A stretch of 64,000 nt of DNA from positions 1 through 64,000 of the forward strand of contig JAXGGA010003954.1 of the NCBI GenBank assembly GCA_038373865.1, read 5' to 3'. Shown here piece after piece: positions 25,373-37,242 of the stretch (its first letter is position 1; every line of letters begins with the position of its first letter). Origin of the DNA: Uloborus plumipes. Lineage: Eukaryota > Arthropoda > Arachnida > Araneae > Uloboridae. The translations under genes were made by a program, and so were the position numbers. The notes under the pieces were generated by a model. It saw only the letters and a program-made list of their open reading frames with translations. It ran no database searches and was not told the origin of the DNA.

Positions 25373-25493
25373 GTGTTTGTGTGTGCGTTTTAGTGTGTGT
25401 GTTTGTAGGCGTGTGCGTTTTAGTGTGTGTGTTTAGACGAGTGTGCTTATGTTTGTGTGTAAGTCTGTGTGTAACAATGTGTGTGTGTATGTA
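25373..25493. repeat. GT-rich microsatellite
   Basis: Degenerate (GT)n with a semi-regular GTGTGTGTTT(T)AG pattern. The Thr/His-rich frame on the minus strand (25341-25670) arises from it. Confidence 0.85.
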
Positions 25494-25789
25494 GAGCTTA
25501 GAGGCGCACAGTAAATTGGTACCGCACCTGGAGGGGAGGGCAGAAGATAGCGGCTCCCAGTCAGAAATCAAAGGATGCCAACTGCGCTTAAATGAAAGTG
25601 ATAAGCTATTCGTTGCTTTCTTATAAAGGAGTATAACATTTGAAAAAGTCATAGAGATGTTTGAATTCAATAATATTGCCGTTACAATGTTTTTTGAATT
25701 ATGGAAAAGAAATTATTTTTTAATTAACAGCTTTTGTTAGCAGTGACCGGAAAAGTTCCATAGCTATAATTCGCAGAAATGACTAACTA

Positions 25790-26117
25790 CTACACTCTTC
25801 AAAATTAATGTTGTTCTTACAGTATAACACAGTTAATTTCAAGTAATAGATTGTAAAAATTTCTAATTTTCAGTAATAAACTGTAAAATTGCTATTTTAA
25901 CCGTTTTAAACTGGAACCTCTGCTGCCAGTATTATACAGTTGTTTTTACAGTATAATATTCCGAAATTTTATGGCAATAAACTGTAAAATTGCTACCTTT
26001 TTTGTAAGAAAGTAAAATTGCTAGTTTTACAGTTTATTACCGTGCATTTTAGTTTTAAATTGGATCCTCGACTGCCAGTATTATACTGTAAAAAAAACCC
26101 GCTCATTTTTTACACTG
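25790..26117. mobile_element. MITE, family C (ACAGTATAATAC / CAGTTTATTAC motifs), copy 1
   Basis: About 327 bp with ends near CTACAC at the left and TTTTTTACACTG at the right. It is filled with alternating direct and inverted versions of ACAGTATAATAC, AATAAACTGTAAAATTGC and GCTGCCAGTATTATAC, so the whole folds on itself. A second diverged copy is at 49466-49779, supporting the borders. Non-coding; target duplication not resolved. Confidence 0.7.
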
Positions 26118-26288
26118 TAATTTTTCATCTTGAAATAACAATATAACATAGCAATATACGTTGTACCAACTAAAGCACATCGAATTTCTATATAGAATAA
26201 ATATTACGTGTCATTTATGCAACATATTTATTATACCTTGCACTCCGTGGATGAGTGTTGTTGCAGCAGTGATTCATTTATAATTTAT

Positions 26289-28026
26289 AATATATATATA
26301 AATGAATGTTGGTAAATGTGTGTGTGTGTTCCCTAAGATCTCAGAAACTACCCGAGAGATTTGGCTGAAATTTTCACCGTTTGTTCCTTTTGGTACTGGG
26401 AAGGTTTAGAGACCAGTTTCAACAAAATCCGATAGGTAGTTATTTTTTTATTTCAATTTCTGTACCTCAGAACCAGACTAACGTAAGTCTATTTTCGCCA
26501 TTTTTCGGTAGAGGTTAAAAACGATTGTCGAATACATCGTTTTTCCCCTCTACTGAAAAATGACGAAAATGGACTTACGTTAGTCCGGTTCTGAGGTACA
26601 GATTTTAGACCTGATTCTGTCTTTGTAATTTCAATTTAAAACGCCATTTTCGGCTTTCATCAATCCAATCGAGTATTTTGTACATCAACTCAACTCTCTG
26701 GCAGATAGTTGGAATTGCTTGCTACCGTAAATTTGGCGATCTTTTAAATCGCGCCAAGAGCCCTCAATAATGGAAGTTTTCCCAATAACTATCACAAGTA
26801 TAGAGGATAAAAAAAGGTATTTGATTAACAGATTAATCTTTTTTTAAAAACAAATGAGATTCAGTTTCATATTTCGGAACTTCTTTAGATTTGTAGAGGC
26901 TTAGATGTCATGCATTATTTTCCAGACAAACACTATTTTGTTCTTTATACCTATTGCTGTTTTCAATCAAAGTATGTTACTATATTTTCTCGCCAAACAT
27001 CCAATCAATAGTTCGTTTTCATGTCCATACTATTTGCTATGATATACCACCAATGTTGGAAATTATTTTAACGACTTACGGAATGGTGTATATTTAGCGC
27101 CAAATATAATATTCAAATTGATTTCAGATTGCCAAAAAGTAATCAGCTTCATAGAGAATACCTCAACATTTGGCGACAATTTCTCTTTCACAAAAGTGAT
27201 AATACGTAAGTTTCTTTATTTATGAAAGGGATAGGGGTTCAGAATTATCCAAGGTATCCCAAATTAGCTACCAAATTGGCGACTTTTTAAATAGCGCTAA
27301 GAACCTTCAATAATTGAAATTTTCCAAGGCGCGTTGCTACGCAACTATTTTTTTTTTTTTCGAGAGTAGAAAAAATTATTTGTGTGTGATAAATACCTGA
27401 TTAAATATGTTTCCTTCTCAGACAAACATATTATTGCATGACAGTACTCAAATGCTACCGTATTTTTTAAGGTGTTTGCTTTTTCATGTTCGTAATATTT
27501 GTCATTAACCGCAATGTTAGAAATTATTAACGACGTACGGAATGGTGGGTATTGAGCACCAAATAGGTCATTAATATTGTTTTCAGCCTTGCGAATAATA
27601 TATTCACGCTTGCTCAAATTGTGCCACTATTTTATTACTATTCACTGCTCTCTCTCTCTTTCCCCTTTTTAATTAATTTAAAAGAGCTATTCATGGTCCA
27701 GTCACATTATACATTTTATGTGTCTCTACATTTTCTTTTCACGATTTGTGGAGAGCTTCTTCGTCTTGATGTGTAAATAAAATTCCTATCTAAATTCAAA
27801 TTATGTGTAAAGTTTTTAATTGTTCAGTATTTTTTAATTTTTAATAAAAATAATTGGTGACCTATTTGTAGATTGTTCAGTGCGTAATTTCAACTTTGCT
27901 TGAATTAGAATTTTTAAAATCTTTCATGCCTATTTTCAACAACGCTTTATAGATTTTTACATCCAAAACACCATGTGGAGACGAAATATACATCTAGGCA
28001 GAACAACGTCTGCCGGGTTCTGCTAG
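26289..28026 (+). mobile_element. Helitron-like non-autonomous element
   Basis: The 5' part reads TATATATATAAATGAATG, then a GT run, then CTCAGAAACTACCCGAGAGA-type sequence, a layout common in arthropod Helitron-like elements. The 3' end has the Helitron signature: a hairpin (GGCAGA at 27997-28002 with TCTGCC at 28009-28014; alternatively GCAGAAC with GTTCTGC) followed by CTAG at 28023-28026 and a T. The usual 5' TC is not evident, so the left border is approximate. The interior has two diverged direct copies of a ~400-500-bp block (about 26715-27180 and 27255-27610), sharing for example ACGGAATGGTG and a TTTTAAAT...CTTCAATAAT stretch. A family B foldback is nested at 26460-26601. No helicase gene. 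Confidence 0.65.
26460..26601. mobile_element. Foldback MITE, family B, copy 2
   Basis: 142 bp that form one hairpin: CTGTACCTCAGAACCAGACT at the left is mirrored at the right, with arms of about 65 bp and a tiny centre. It shares its ends with 5255-5491 and is inserted inside the Helitron-like element. Confidence 0.9.
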
Positions 28027-28046
28027 TGATTATATAAAAGCACATG

Positions 28047-28345
28047 CAGGACGTTCCCGTTTAACCTGCAAGACTTCAACTTTAGCAACCGCTCGTTCTA
28101 AATGCATACTTCCAACTGAAAAAACTTTCTAAAAGAGGTGAAGAGTGAAGATGTTGAATATTTGGAAAGAAAGCGAAAAAAAAAAAAAAAAAAAAAAACA
28201 CCCTCTTAACCAATTATTTTTTTGCTTCAAACTTTCCATATCTTAACTCTCCTCCTCATTTCGAGCAATTTTGCAAATGGAAGTATACATCTAGGACGAA
28301 CGGTTGAGGAAATAGAGGTCATGAAGGTTAACTTGGAAAACCCTG
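28047..28345. mobile_element. ~299-bp foldback element (CAGGRYKTTCC ends)
   Basis: The left arm starts CAGGACGTTCCCGTTTAACC. The right arm ends GGTTAACTTGGAAAACCCTG. They pair with moderate divergence over roughly 70-140 bp, including ATACTTCCA / TGGAAGTAT. A poly-A run sits near the centre (28178-28198). Flanks are TATA-rich. It begins 20 bp downstream of the Helitron-like 3' end. Non-coding. Confidence 0.7.
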
Positions 28346-28349
28346 TATA

Positions 28350-29355
28350 TATACAAGAACTGCTTGTTTAAAGATATTAGATTAGATATAAGCACAGTAT
28401 TTGTGCTTCTAATACAGTATTTGCTCTTAAATCATTTCAAAAAAATAGAAGAAAAAGAAAGTTTAAAAAATTGGAAAAAAAGGCAATTTAATCAGTGCAT
28501 TATGTGAAGTGGATATAATAGTTTGGTATGTTTAGTGTTCTTAGTTACTTCAATGTAGTTTTTGTGTACTTATACAATAAAAAATAACAATTAAAAACAG
28601 TTAGATATTAAATTTTTAACAAGGCGATATTTACTCGGTAAAAGAATATATTTCTATTTTCTGTGAAAAAAAAAAAAAAAAAAAAACACATTAAGAAATT
28701 GGTTATTTGCAATTTTGCAAGATCTTCGTTCCTAAACTGCATTCCAAATTACTCCATACTTCTTGTTTATGGTTGTTCTCAAAGAGAAAAAAAGCTAACT
28801 AAAACCGACAGCAAGATGAGTAGAATACAATCTGCTGTGAAAACAAAAAATAACGACTATTGGAAATATTTTCCATTTTCAATAAAGATGATGGGAAACA
28901 GGAATAAATGGGGAACTATCCTTCCATGTTTTCCTTTTTTTCAGTTTAAATCTTTATTCTTTGCAGCAAGCGATTTAGAAAATTGTATTTTGACGCCTCA
29001 AGGTAAAAAGAAGATATTTGATATAAGTTTGTGACATCTCTTTTGAGAGAATTTATAAGCAGCAAGAGTTAACCAGATATCCCAGCTGGATAGATTATTA
29101 CGTGTAAAGAGAGAAAAATTCATTAACCATCACAGAGTATGATACTCTTGAGAGAAATTTCAAATAAAATACGATCTTCAAACAAAACTACATTAAAGTG
29201 TTTTTAGCATTCATATGGCTCGTCGTGGATTATTGCAAAGCCATAAGTGTACCCCATTACTTTTCTAAAAAGATTTTGTTTTTAATGCAAATTGATAAAG
29301 TATTTTTTGCCAATGTGGCAAATTTTCAGCTCTAATCCAAAGATATTGTGGCCAC
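28350..29355. other. Intergenic sequence with an anonymous 123-codon frame
   Basis: Plus-strand frame 28663-29034 starts inside a poly-A run, which gives its Lys tract, and has no recognisable domain. I treat it as non-coding. Nothing else is supported. Confidence 0.35.
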
Positions 29356-29359
29356 GTGG

Positions 29360-29593
29360 TAACAGATTTTTATGACATTTGGTGTACAGCTTTATTTTAT
29401 GTATGTATGAAAATATTTAAAATATTTTGTCTTCGTGTTTTTCGTTTTAGTAGTTAAATGTAATTTAAATGTTAAATGTACATTGTAATAGATTTTTATG
29501 GCATTTGGTGTACAGCTTCATTTTATGTATGTATAAAAATATCTAAAATATTTTTTCTTTGTGTTTTTCATTTTAGCAGTTAAATGTAATTGC
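29360..29593. repeat. Two tandem copies of a ~122-bp unit
   Basis: About 29360-29470 and 29482-29593 match closely. Both read GATTTTTATG.CATTTGGTGT, then ACAGCTT, then ATTTTATGTATGTAT, and end TTTTAG.AGTTAAATGTAAT. A recent local tandem duplication. Confidence 0.85.
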
Positions 29594-29599
29594 AAATTG

Positions 29600-30415
29600 G
29601 CCCAACTAAAGAACTGCATAAATGCTAAATGCTGCATTTTTGAAGCCTTGTGTTTTATCATCTAGTTAATGCAAATATAAAGGTTATATATTGTTTTAAT
29701 CTTTGGATTTGACTATTTTATTTGTTTTACATTAGCTTTTTAAAAGTTTTTGTAATTAAATGTCAATTGAGCTGTGAAAATCAAAAATCTTTCATTTTCA
29801 GCAATATTCAACGTTTTTTTTTCCTCAAACTTAAAGAAATTCAGCAGCTTAATTAAAATTAATGCCTGAGGACATGCTTCTTTTCATAAAAATAATGCCC
29901 TACTTTTGAAGCTGTTTTTATAATTTCTTTGTGTGCGAAATGTCTTTTTTAATTGTAAGGTATTGCTTAAAAAGATAGCTTTAGCCTTCAGGTAGCAGTA
30001 CAAATTTCGATAAGGAAAACTTTAAAATGCTGAAATTTTACAAGGATATAGATAGGTCAACATCTTTACTATTCGCTTCAAAAAACTGAAAATCGACTTT
30101 TGATTCCTAAAGTTTGAACTGAATTGAAAGAAACAGAAATTTCTTTGTACTTAATGTAAAACTACAGCAATTTAAAGGACTGGAAAAACGACTAAATAGA
30201 GGAAAAGTCGATATATCCAACAGTTTTTTATCTATTTTGTAAATGTACAGGTAATGTGAAATTTGAGCAAAAATATAGCGGATAAAATTTCATCTAAAAT
30301 AATAATAACAACTTCAAAAAAAGCTTTTTTTTTCATTGTTACCACAAAATTTCTTTCAATATGCGTTGAGATTTTCTAAATTTTTGTAGCCCATTTCGCT
30401 CGAAGATGTTTATAG
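29600..30415. other. Intergenic sequence
   Basis: No gene or repeat supported. Confidence 0.4.
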
Positions 30416-30571
30416 TACAGTTTAGCCCGCTTAATTGACAAACCATCTTGAAACGAAAAAGGGTTCTTATAAGCGCGATAATCCATTATCTGGGATCAAA
30501 ACAATACTTTGGTGCAATAAAAATGTATTATATTAAGTGGGATACTCTTTTAACCGATATTCTATTAAGTG
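30416..30571. mobile_element. Short MITE candidate (AGCCCGCTTAAT ends)
   Basis: TAGTACAGTTTAGCCCGCTTAAT-like sequence at the left (here split by the 20-base limit: TAGTACAGTTT, then AGCCCGCTTAAT) is mirrored by ATTAAGTGGGCTCTACTA at the right, about 155 bp apart. Non-coding; borders approximate. Confidence 0.5.
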
Positions 30572-30630
30572 GGCTCTACTACTTTAATTAACATGTTTCA
30601 CGTAGAACTGGAAAGCAGGCCCGTCATTTA

Positions 30631-30666
30631 GGGGGGGGGTCAATTATCCTCCCCCCCCCCCCCCCC
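30631..30666. repeat. G9 ... C16 homopolymer pair
   Basis: Nine G at 30631-30639, an 11-bp AT-rich spacer, then C tracts ending in sixteen C at 30651-30666. The two tracts can pair as a hairpin, and the C16 is a G-quadruplex-capable run on the other strand. Length is likely to be polymorphic or assembly-sensitive. Confidence 0.9.
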
Positions 30667-31246
30667 GACTTTGAGAAATCAATGCACTTACATATAAGTG
30701 TGCGTGGTTTTTAATGTTTTCCGATGAAATTGCATTGTGTTTAGACCCTTTGCCCCCTTCCCTGCAAAAACTTGAAATGAGGTCCCTGCTGGAAAGCGTC
30801 ATTTTTAATAGGCCATACAGCGAAAGTCTATACGTGTGTCCCTAACTTCATAGAAAATCCTTCTTAACTAAGTAAATTAAGATGTGTAAAATGGGTATAG
30901 GAAAACACTATCTAGCCTCAAATAATTGTCTTATGTATAATTGACAAACTCATTTGATTGACATGTCAGATATCCAAACTGTTTTTAATTTAAACCTATA
31001 AGTATGATCCTTTCTCTAAAAACATTCATAAGTTTGATCCAAGGTTTTTTTTTTTTTTTTTTTTTGCTTTTGTTGTTAATTGATATGAAACAATTATAGT
31101 TTATTATCACCAAAACAGCCATTTGTACTTCATTAAATTGTTGTTGAAGCTAAATTTGGAGACTGATAAAATTTACCGCTGGGACAAAAAATACCTAATA
31201 AATATTTGTGACTAGCAGGGAAAAATAGATTATTGTGTTATTTCTA

Positions 31247-32464
31247 CACTGAAGTGACAAAAGTCATGGGATACCTCTTAATATCGTGTCGGCCCTCCTT
31301 TTGCCCGGCGAAGTGCAACAACTCGACGTGGCATGGACTCAACAAGTCGTTGGAAGTCTTCTGCAGGAATATTTGAGCCATGCTGTCTCGATAGACGTCC
31401 ATAATTGTGAAAGCGTTGATGGGGCAGGATTTTGGCACGAACAGACCTCTCGATGGTGTCCCATAAAAGCTCAATGGGATTCATGTCGGGCGATCTAGGT
31501 GGCCAAATCATTCGTTGGAATTGTCCAGAATTTTCTTCAAACCAATTGCGAACAGTTGTGGCCCGGTGACATGGCGCATTGTCATCCATAAAAATCCCAT
31601 CGTTGTTTGGGTACATGAAGTCCATGAATGGCTGCAAGTGATCTCCAAGTAGCTGCACATAAGCATTTCCAGTCAATGTTCGGTCCAGTCGCACTAGAGG
31701 ACCAAGTCCATGCCATGAAAAAACAGCCCACACCATTACGGAGCCACCACCAGCTTGAACAGTGCCTTGCTGACAGTTTGGGTCCATGACTTCGTGGGGT
31801 CTGCGCCACACTCGAACCCTACCATCGGCTCTTACCAGCTGAAATCGTGACTCATCGGACCAGGCCACGGTTTTCCATTCATCTAGGGACCAACCGATAT
31901 GCTCACGTGCCCACGAGAGTCGCTGCAAGCGATGTCGTTCTGTCAGTAAAGGCACTCGAGTCGGTCTTCTGCTGGAATAGCCCAAGAAATCCAAATTTCT
32001 CCGCACAGTTCTAGCAGACACGTCCATTGTACGTCCCACATTGATTTCTACGGTGATTTGACGCAGTGTTGCTTGTCTGTTAGAATTTACGACTCTTTGC
32101 AGACGTCGCCGGTCTCGATCTTTAAGTGCAGGCGGTCGACCACTGCGCTGTCCATGGTGGGATGTTATGCCTGAAATTTCATACTCTCGGCACACTCTTG
32201 ACACAGTGGATCTGGGAATGTTGAATTCTCTAACGATTTCCGAAATGGCATGACCCATGCGTCTAGCTCCAACTAACATTCCGCGTTCAAAGTCTGTTAA
32301 TTCACGTCGTGCGATCATCATCACGTTAAAACCTCTTCACATGAATAACTTGAACAGAAATGAAAGCTCTGTAAAAGCACTGCGCATTTATACCTGTTCT
32401 ATGCGATGCTACTGCCATCTGAAAATTTGCATATTGCTATCCCATGACTTTTGTCACTTCAGTG
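31247..32464 (-). mobile_element. Intact Tc1/mariner-type transposon
   Basis: A 1,218-bp element between TA at 31245-31246 and TA at 32465-32466. The terminal inverted repeats are 27 bp and perfect, starting CACTGAAGTGACAAAAGTC. A single uninterrupted transposase frame on the minus strand fills most of it. Perfect ends, a clean TA duplication and an open frame indicate a recent insertion. Confidence 0.97.
31278..32324 (-). CDS. Tc1/mariner superfamily transposase, apparently full length
   Basis: A 348-residue protein, the usual size for Tc1-type transposases. It would bind the element's terminal repeats in the nucleus and cut and paste the element into TA sites. Residues 1-115 hold the paired-like DNA-binding region: a first helix-turn-helix around 10-50 (FERGMLVGARRMG... 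STVSRVCREYEISG), a GRPR-like linker GRPPALKDR at 62-70, and a second helix-turn-helix to about 115. The RNase H-like catalytic domain follows: D157 (WSDESRF), D248 (MDDNAPCH) and E285 (SPDMNPIELLWD). There are 36 residues between D248 and E285, where classical Tc1 has 34, so this is a DD36E enzyme, a spacing reported for the Incomer group (assignment from memory). The C-terminus SMPRRV..GGPTRY is typical. The start is the first of three Met codons; Met2 or Met3 would also serve. All catalytic residues are present, so it may be active. It stands alone between its terminal repeats. Confidence 0.95.
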   Translation of the reverse strand: MMMIARRELTDFERGMLVGARRMGHAISEIVREFNIPRSTVSRVCREYEISGITSHHGQRSGRPPALKDRDRRRLQRVVNSNRQATLRQITVEINVGRTMDVSARTVRRNLDFLGYSSRRPTRVPLLTERHRLQRLSWAREHIGWSLDEWKTVAWSDESRFQLVRADGRVRVWRRPHEVMDPNCQQGTVQAGGGSVMVWAVFSWHGLGPLVRLDRTLTGNAYVQLLGDHLQPFMDFMYPNNDGIFMDDNAPCHRATTVRNWFEENSGQFQRMIWPPRSPDMNPIELLWDTIERSVRAKILPHQRFHNYGRLSRQHGSNIPAEDFQRLVESMPRRVVALRRAKGGPTRY

Positions 32465-32466
32465 TA

Positions 32467-33800
32467 ATATAAACTTGTTCTTACTGCTAATAGTTTGATA
32501 GTTTCATCAATTATGTACTATAAACTTAACCTTGGATGGTGGGGGAAAAATATCATCAATTTTCTATTTAAAAATTAGATTCATTGTAACAAGTGTTCGT
32601 TAAATTGGAATGTTTATTCTGGACGAGTATTGAAATACAGAAATTTCGCTAACCGAGGGATCTTTTTGTGTTTTATAGAAGAGCACGGTTTGATAGTCGC
32701 AATAAGTGGATACACTTCATCAAATATACTTATTCGTGATCAATACAAATTTCCTCCAACGTATTACCCAATCTCAAATGCAGTTGATAAGTAGACGAAA
32801 CTGTCCTTTGCTTTTATCTTTAAATTCAGTATGACCTTTTATTCCTGATGGCATGATAGGTTTTTTTTTTTCAACTTTCCTGTTATTTTTTCCCACATCA
32901 TGATAGAGAAAAAAATTCAAATTTCACTTGCGCAATTTAATGTACGATGCATATTGGAATGTTATACACTTTGAAACCATTATGAAAACCTTTCAACAAG
33001 TACTTTATAGACACACTTTCCTGAAAATAAAACAAGAAAGAAATGATTAAGTCATACTGAATTTACTATAAGTAGCCATAATTAAAGAAATTTTACTCTA
33101 GTTATTCCAGTGAAAAAAATATGCTGAAGGTAATAAGGAAAATTTGTTATCTAAAACGCACTTCAATATGTTACGTAAAAAATTAAGCAAGAATCTGAAA
33201 TAGTAGAAAAAATAAAAGTGTCGATAAACTTTTAATTTTTCAAGTACAATTTCATTATTAAGGAATTTGCAACCAATTACTAAATTAGAGCAGCTAGTTA
33301 GTTAGAAATAATTTTTTTACACTGTTTCATTTTGCTGTTATTTTTTTCCTTAAAAAACCTAACAGAGTAATATGATACCTGAATTAAATTGATAAGTTTC
33401 AAATCTTTGTTAATGCCTCAGATTTAATAAAAGCTCAGAATAAATTTCACTCTTATCTTTCCAAATAAATATTTTCTTTCTACCGAATGCGGAAAGGTTT
33501 CTTTTTTAATGTACGTTTATAATTTACATAGTTATTGAGTCACAAACTGGGGGGAGTTATTAACTAAAATTTAGACTTAGTGTAAGCTTCAATTTCTGAC
33601 GCCAAGAATAAAGCAATAAACAGGTTTTTAACTTTCATATTTTCCATTTCCTCATAGATATGTATGATTTACCTAAGCAAAAAAAAAATCATTAAAATCT
33701 GCGCCATGTGTGCCAAATCTGATTTGCTCATTCCGAATGAAAGGATTATGCCATTTATACCCTTTATTAAACTAAGTTGTTTTCTCAGCTCACTTTTCCG
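32467..33800. other. Intergenic sequence
   Basis: AT-rich, no supported feature. Confidence 0.4.
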
Positions 33801-33991
33801 CTATACTTCACAGTAACTTAAGTTGACAATAAACGTCACTACGCGCGGAGCCAATAAGAGCTCATAAGCAGTTAAGGATCTCATCTAATTTGCCAAGTAG
33901 GCTGTGACGTTTTATCTAGCTCGTTTTTCATTAGCTGACGTCACGCTGACGTTACGACGCCAGTGTCAAGAAACTTTGCATTGTAGTATAG
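33801..33991. mobile_element. Candidate GC-richer inverted-repeat element
   Basis: CTATACTTCACAGTAAC...CTTAAGTTGACA...CGTCACTACG at the left resembles, inverted, the right end (CTATACTACAATG...TTTCTTGACA...CGTCGTAACG when complemented). Length ~190 bp, GC-richer than its surroundings, with a TGACGTCA palindrome near 33938-33945. The arms are diverged, so this is a candidate only. A promoter-like patch is the alternative. Confidence 0.4.
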
Positions 33992-36009
33992 TGACAAAAA
34001 AAAAGCTTGAAGGGTTTTTTATCTATCTCATTTGTTCTTATTTTAATTTTAAAATTGTGTTAAAAGTAAACTAAATAAAGAAGTGTATTAAGTAAGCAAG
34101 AATTAAAACGTGAAACTTTTCATTGTAGGGTCAGCAAAAAAAATTCTATCTGTCTCTTTGACACGAAGAGTTTGAATTTTACTTTCTTTGCTCTTTAATA
34201 TGTTTTTCTTTTCTTTTTTCTAATTTAGGCACATTGGTAGTTGTTTCAAACAAATTTTATTGAAAATATACTTTAGATATGGAAAATATGTGTCTGATTT
34301 GGCTCATTTATTCATTTATTTGTTTATCTATTTATTTTCATATTTGGTTATCCAATTATTTTCTTATTTGTTTATATATTTATTTATTTACTTATTCATT
34401 TATTTTAGCTGTTCAAAGATGTTTAACATTAGTGCCTGAGAAGAAATTTTAGCGTCTTGCGCAAAAGAAAAATTTTATTAGTACTAAAAGCTGGTTTTAT
34501 AGCTGAAAATGATTATTAGGAAGATTCTGATTTCAAATAAAGTTTAAATTTTCACGTCAAGAAAAATGCTAAAACTTATTAAGAAATACTGTTACGCTTT
34601 TTATTCCTAGACTTTTCCTTGAGAGATACAGATAAATTATTTCATTTAACGTGAATGAACTACAATTATTTTTTATTGTTGATATAAACGGTTGATTCAA
34701 GAAATACTACATAAGTTAATTTTAAGATTTTAAAAATAACTGACATACAATAAAGATGAAATGCAACGAAAAATAATTAGAATTGTATTTCCATAGTACA
34801 ATACTAACACATTTTACCTGCGTTAACTCAGCCTAAAGAGAAAAAGGACTGTCCGAAAAGTTTATTGAACATATAGTGTGCATGCTATTATTTTTTAACA
34901 AAGGATTATTTTTTCCCGCGAACCAGAGGCTGAGAATTACTGCTTTCGAGTTACTGCATCTTGTAATTTCAAAAAACAACAAAATTTAGAAACATACATT
35001 GTACAAATTTCCACTCATCATACTATTTATTACAAACGTAACGCATGTATTCCTGTACAATTATGCATACGTTTTTCAGACCTGAATTTTATAAGCTTTT
35101 TAAAATTAACTTTTTTAAAATACATTTCTTCGGGTTAAGTAAACGAAACTTTTCAATAAGTAAAATGCAGAACCATATTAAGAAAAAAAATATACAGAAA
35201 AACAAGAAATAGTAAAAAAATAATAAACTTTATTATTGTTATTATAGTATATTTTTCAATACAACTCTCATCATATTACGCCTTTTAAAAACACAATATT
35301 TTTGTATTTAGAAAACTGATTACGAGTTTTCGCACTTTTCAAATAATGGAACAGTGAATGGGGAGCTCTTCTAATGAAACACGTGAAGAAAGGTTTCCGA
35401 ACGTCAACAAAGAAATAAAGAACAGAATAAGTAACGATGACTGTCATTTGGAGAATTTTCTTTTCATCTTAAGGACAACGCTGGGAATAAATGGAAAATA
35501 TCTTTACCCATTTTTATTTGAAGCTGCATTCTCGAAAAAACTTGTGTGCACTTAGAAGGATGCATTTTATTTTGAAAGAAGATGAAAGAGTTAATATAAT
35601 ATTCTGTGTTATTCACTAATACTGACAATAGAAAATTTCAAAAATGTTTTTTTTTAATCTATATAAAGATTATTTCTATAAACTTGGTTTGCATTAACGA
35701 AATAAAAGGAAAAAGAATTAGTAATCGAAAGCCAATAAATTATGTATATATATATATATATATATATATTTAGGTGTTTTTATATGAGGTCCGCCCTCGG
35801 GCGTGCACGAAGTCAGTGTAAATAACAACAATTAAAAAATATTTGAAAAACGTCTAGAAAAAGTTTTGAAAAAACGTTAAAGATTCAAAATGCAATACGA
35901 CAATTTTTCATAAACAACTAGAATTTCAAAAAATATGCGCAAAATATGCGCAAAAAATATACATTTTATGCGCTGATTGAATGTAGAATATCTTATTTTC
36001 ACATTTCAC

Positions 36010-36106
<97 letters not shown>

Positions 36107-37240
36107 CAGCTTTCGATTATAACATCTGCCACTGCTGCTGAAGACGTTAAAAATATATTTATATTTTTTTTTACATCTTATTTCAGAACTAACGCCGCTG
36201 TTCCATGCCTCCCGCCGTCATATGTCTCCCAAATGTCCGCTGTTTTTATTCTTGAAATTGTATATAATATTAAATTTCAATGAATACAAGTGATTTTTCT
36301 GTGCCTACCAAAGCCATTCCAACAGAGCAACAATTTATAACTTCAACCAGCTTGTTTTTATTTTTTAAAAAGCTGTGAAAACATCGGGAAAAAATATGTT
36401 TTTAAAATAACTGAAAGTGTCCATCATATTCCTCAAATGCCATGTAAAACATCTGACGTAGCAATGCACACTACTAATAGTAATTCACAACCGTTATGGT
36501 GGGAAATATTTTAAAATAGAATTTTAGGCAGATAAAGTTTCGTTAAAGACCGAAATGTAGAGCAAAATATTGGAAATAGTACGTTATTATTCAACTTCCT
36601 TAAAGAAAGTGCATAAAAAGACGATTGTAGATTCAAATTTTTCCATTTTTCCAAAAATATCGCGGTAAAGTAAGATAAATAGGAAAAGTATTTTCCAGAA
36701 ATTTATAACTTTATTTCTTACTCTAGCCAATTCATACCTGTATTTCCCTGCTTAGGATGGGAAATATTTTAAATTCATTCCCACTTTCTCAGATTATTTT
36801 AGCAACATAATTTCAATAAAGCAATGTATAAGGCTGATGCATGAAAAAATAGTACGAAGAAAAACAACGAAATGTTTTAATAATAGAAATAAATAAAATA
36901 AATAAAAAATAATAAAATGAGTAAATAAACAGATTAAGTCTAAACTTATTAGCAGTGTAAATTTTTGGTTTTCGTCGGTTTAATGAAACTCTTTTCTTTG
37001 TTATAAAAAAAAGTAGCATTGCAACAAAATATTTCCATCGCTTAAAAATTAAAAAAAAAAAAAAATTGTTTCGTATTCCGATGGGGGTATTTTTTAACAT
37101 CGTTGCATCAAAGACAACTTTTGTTTTAAATTCCTGAGGCAAATTCTGGCTGCGCTAATAAATTCAGTGCTTGGTATAATGAGGCGAACATAATGAGGCA
37201 AAAAGGCATAAATGAAACGTACGAGAGAAAACCTGTAAGC
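33992..37240. other. Intergenic sequence with microsatellites
   Basis: Contains degenerate TTTA/TTAT repeats at 34305-34405, (TA)n at 35743-35769 and at about 36012-36100, and AATAAA-rich sequence at 36885-36920. The frames at 35358-35555 and 36813-37142 are anonymous and probably fortuitous. Confidence 0.45.
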
Positions 37241-37242
37241 TA

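Noticed and set aside
28663..29034. 123-codon plus-strand frame
   Set aside because: It begins in a poly-A run (Lys tract), has no recognisable motif, and AT-rich DNA gives such frames by chance.
31244..31809. Additional frames of 70-76 codons overlapping the intact transposase
   Set aside because: Other-phase shadows of the 348-codon transposase gene.
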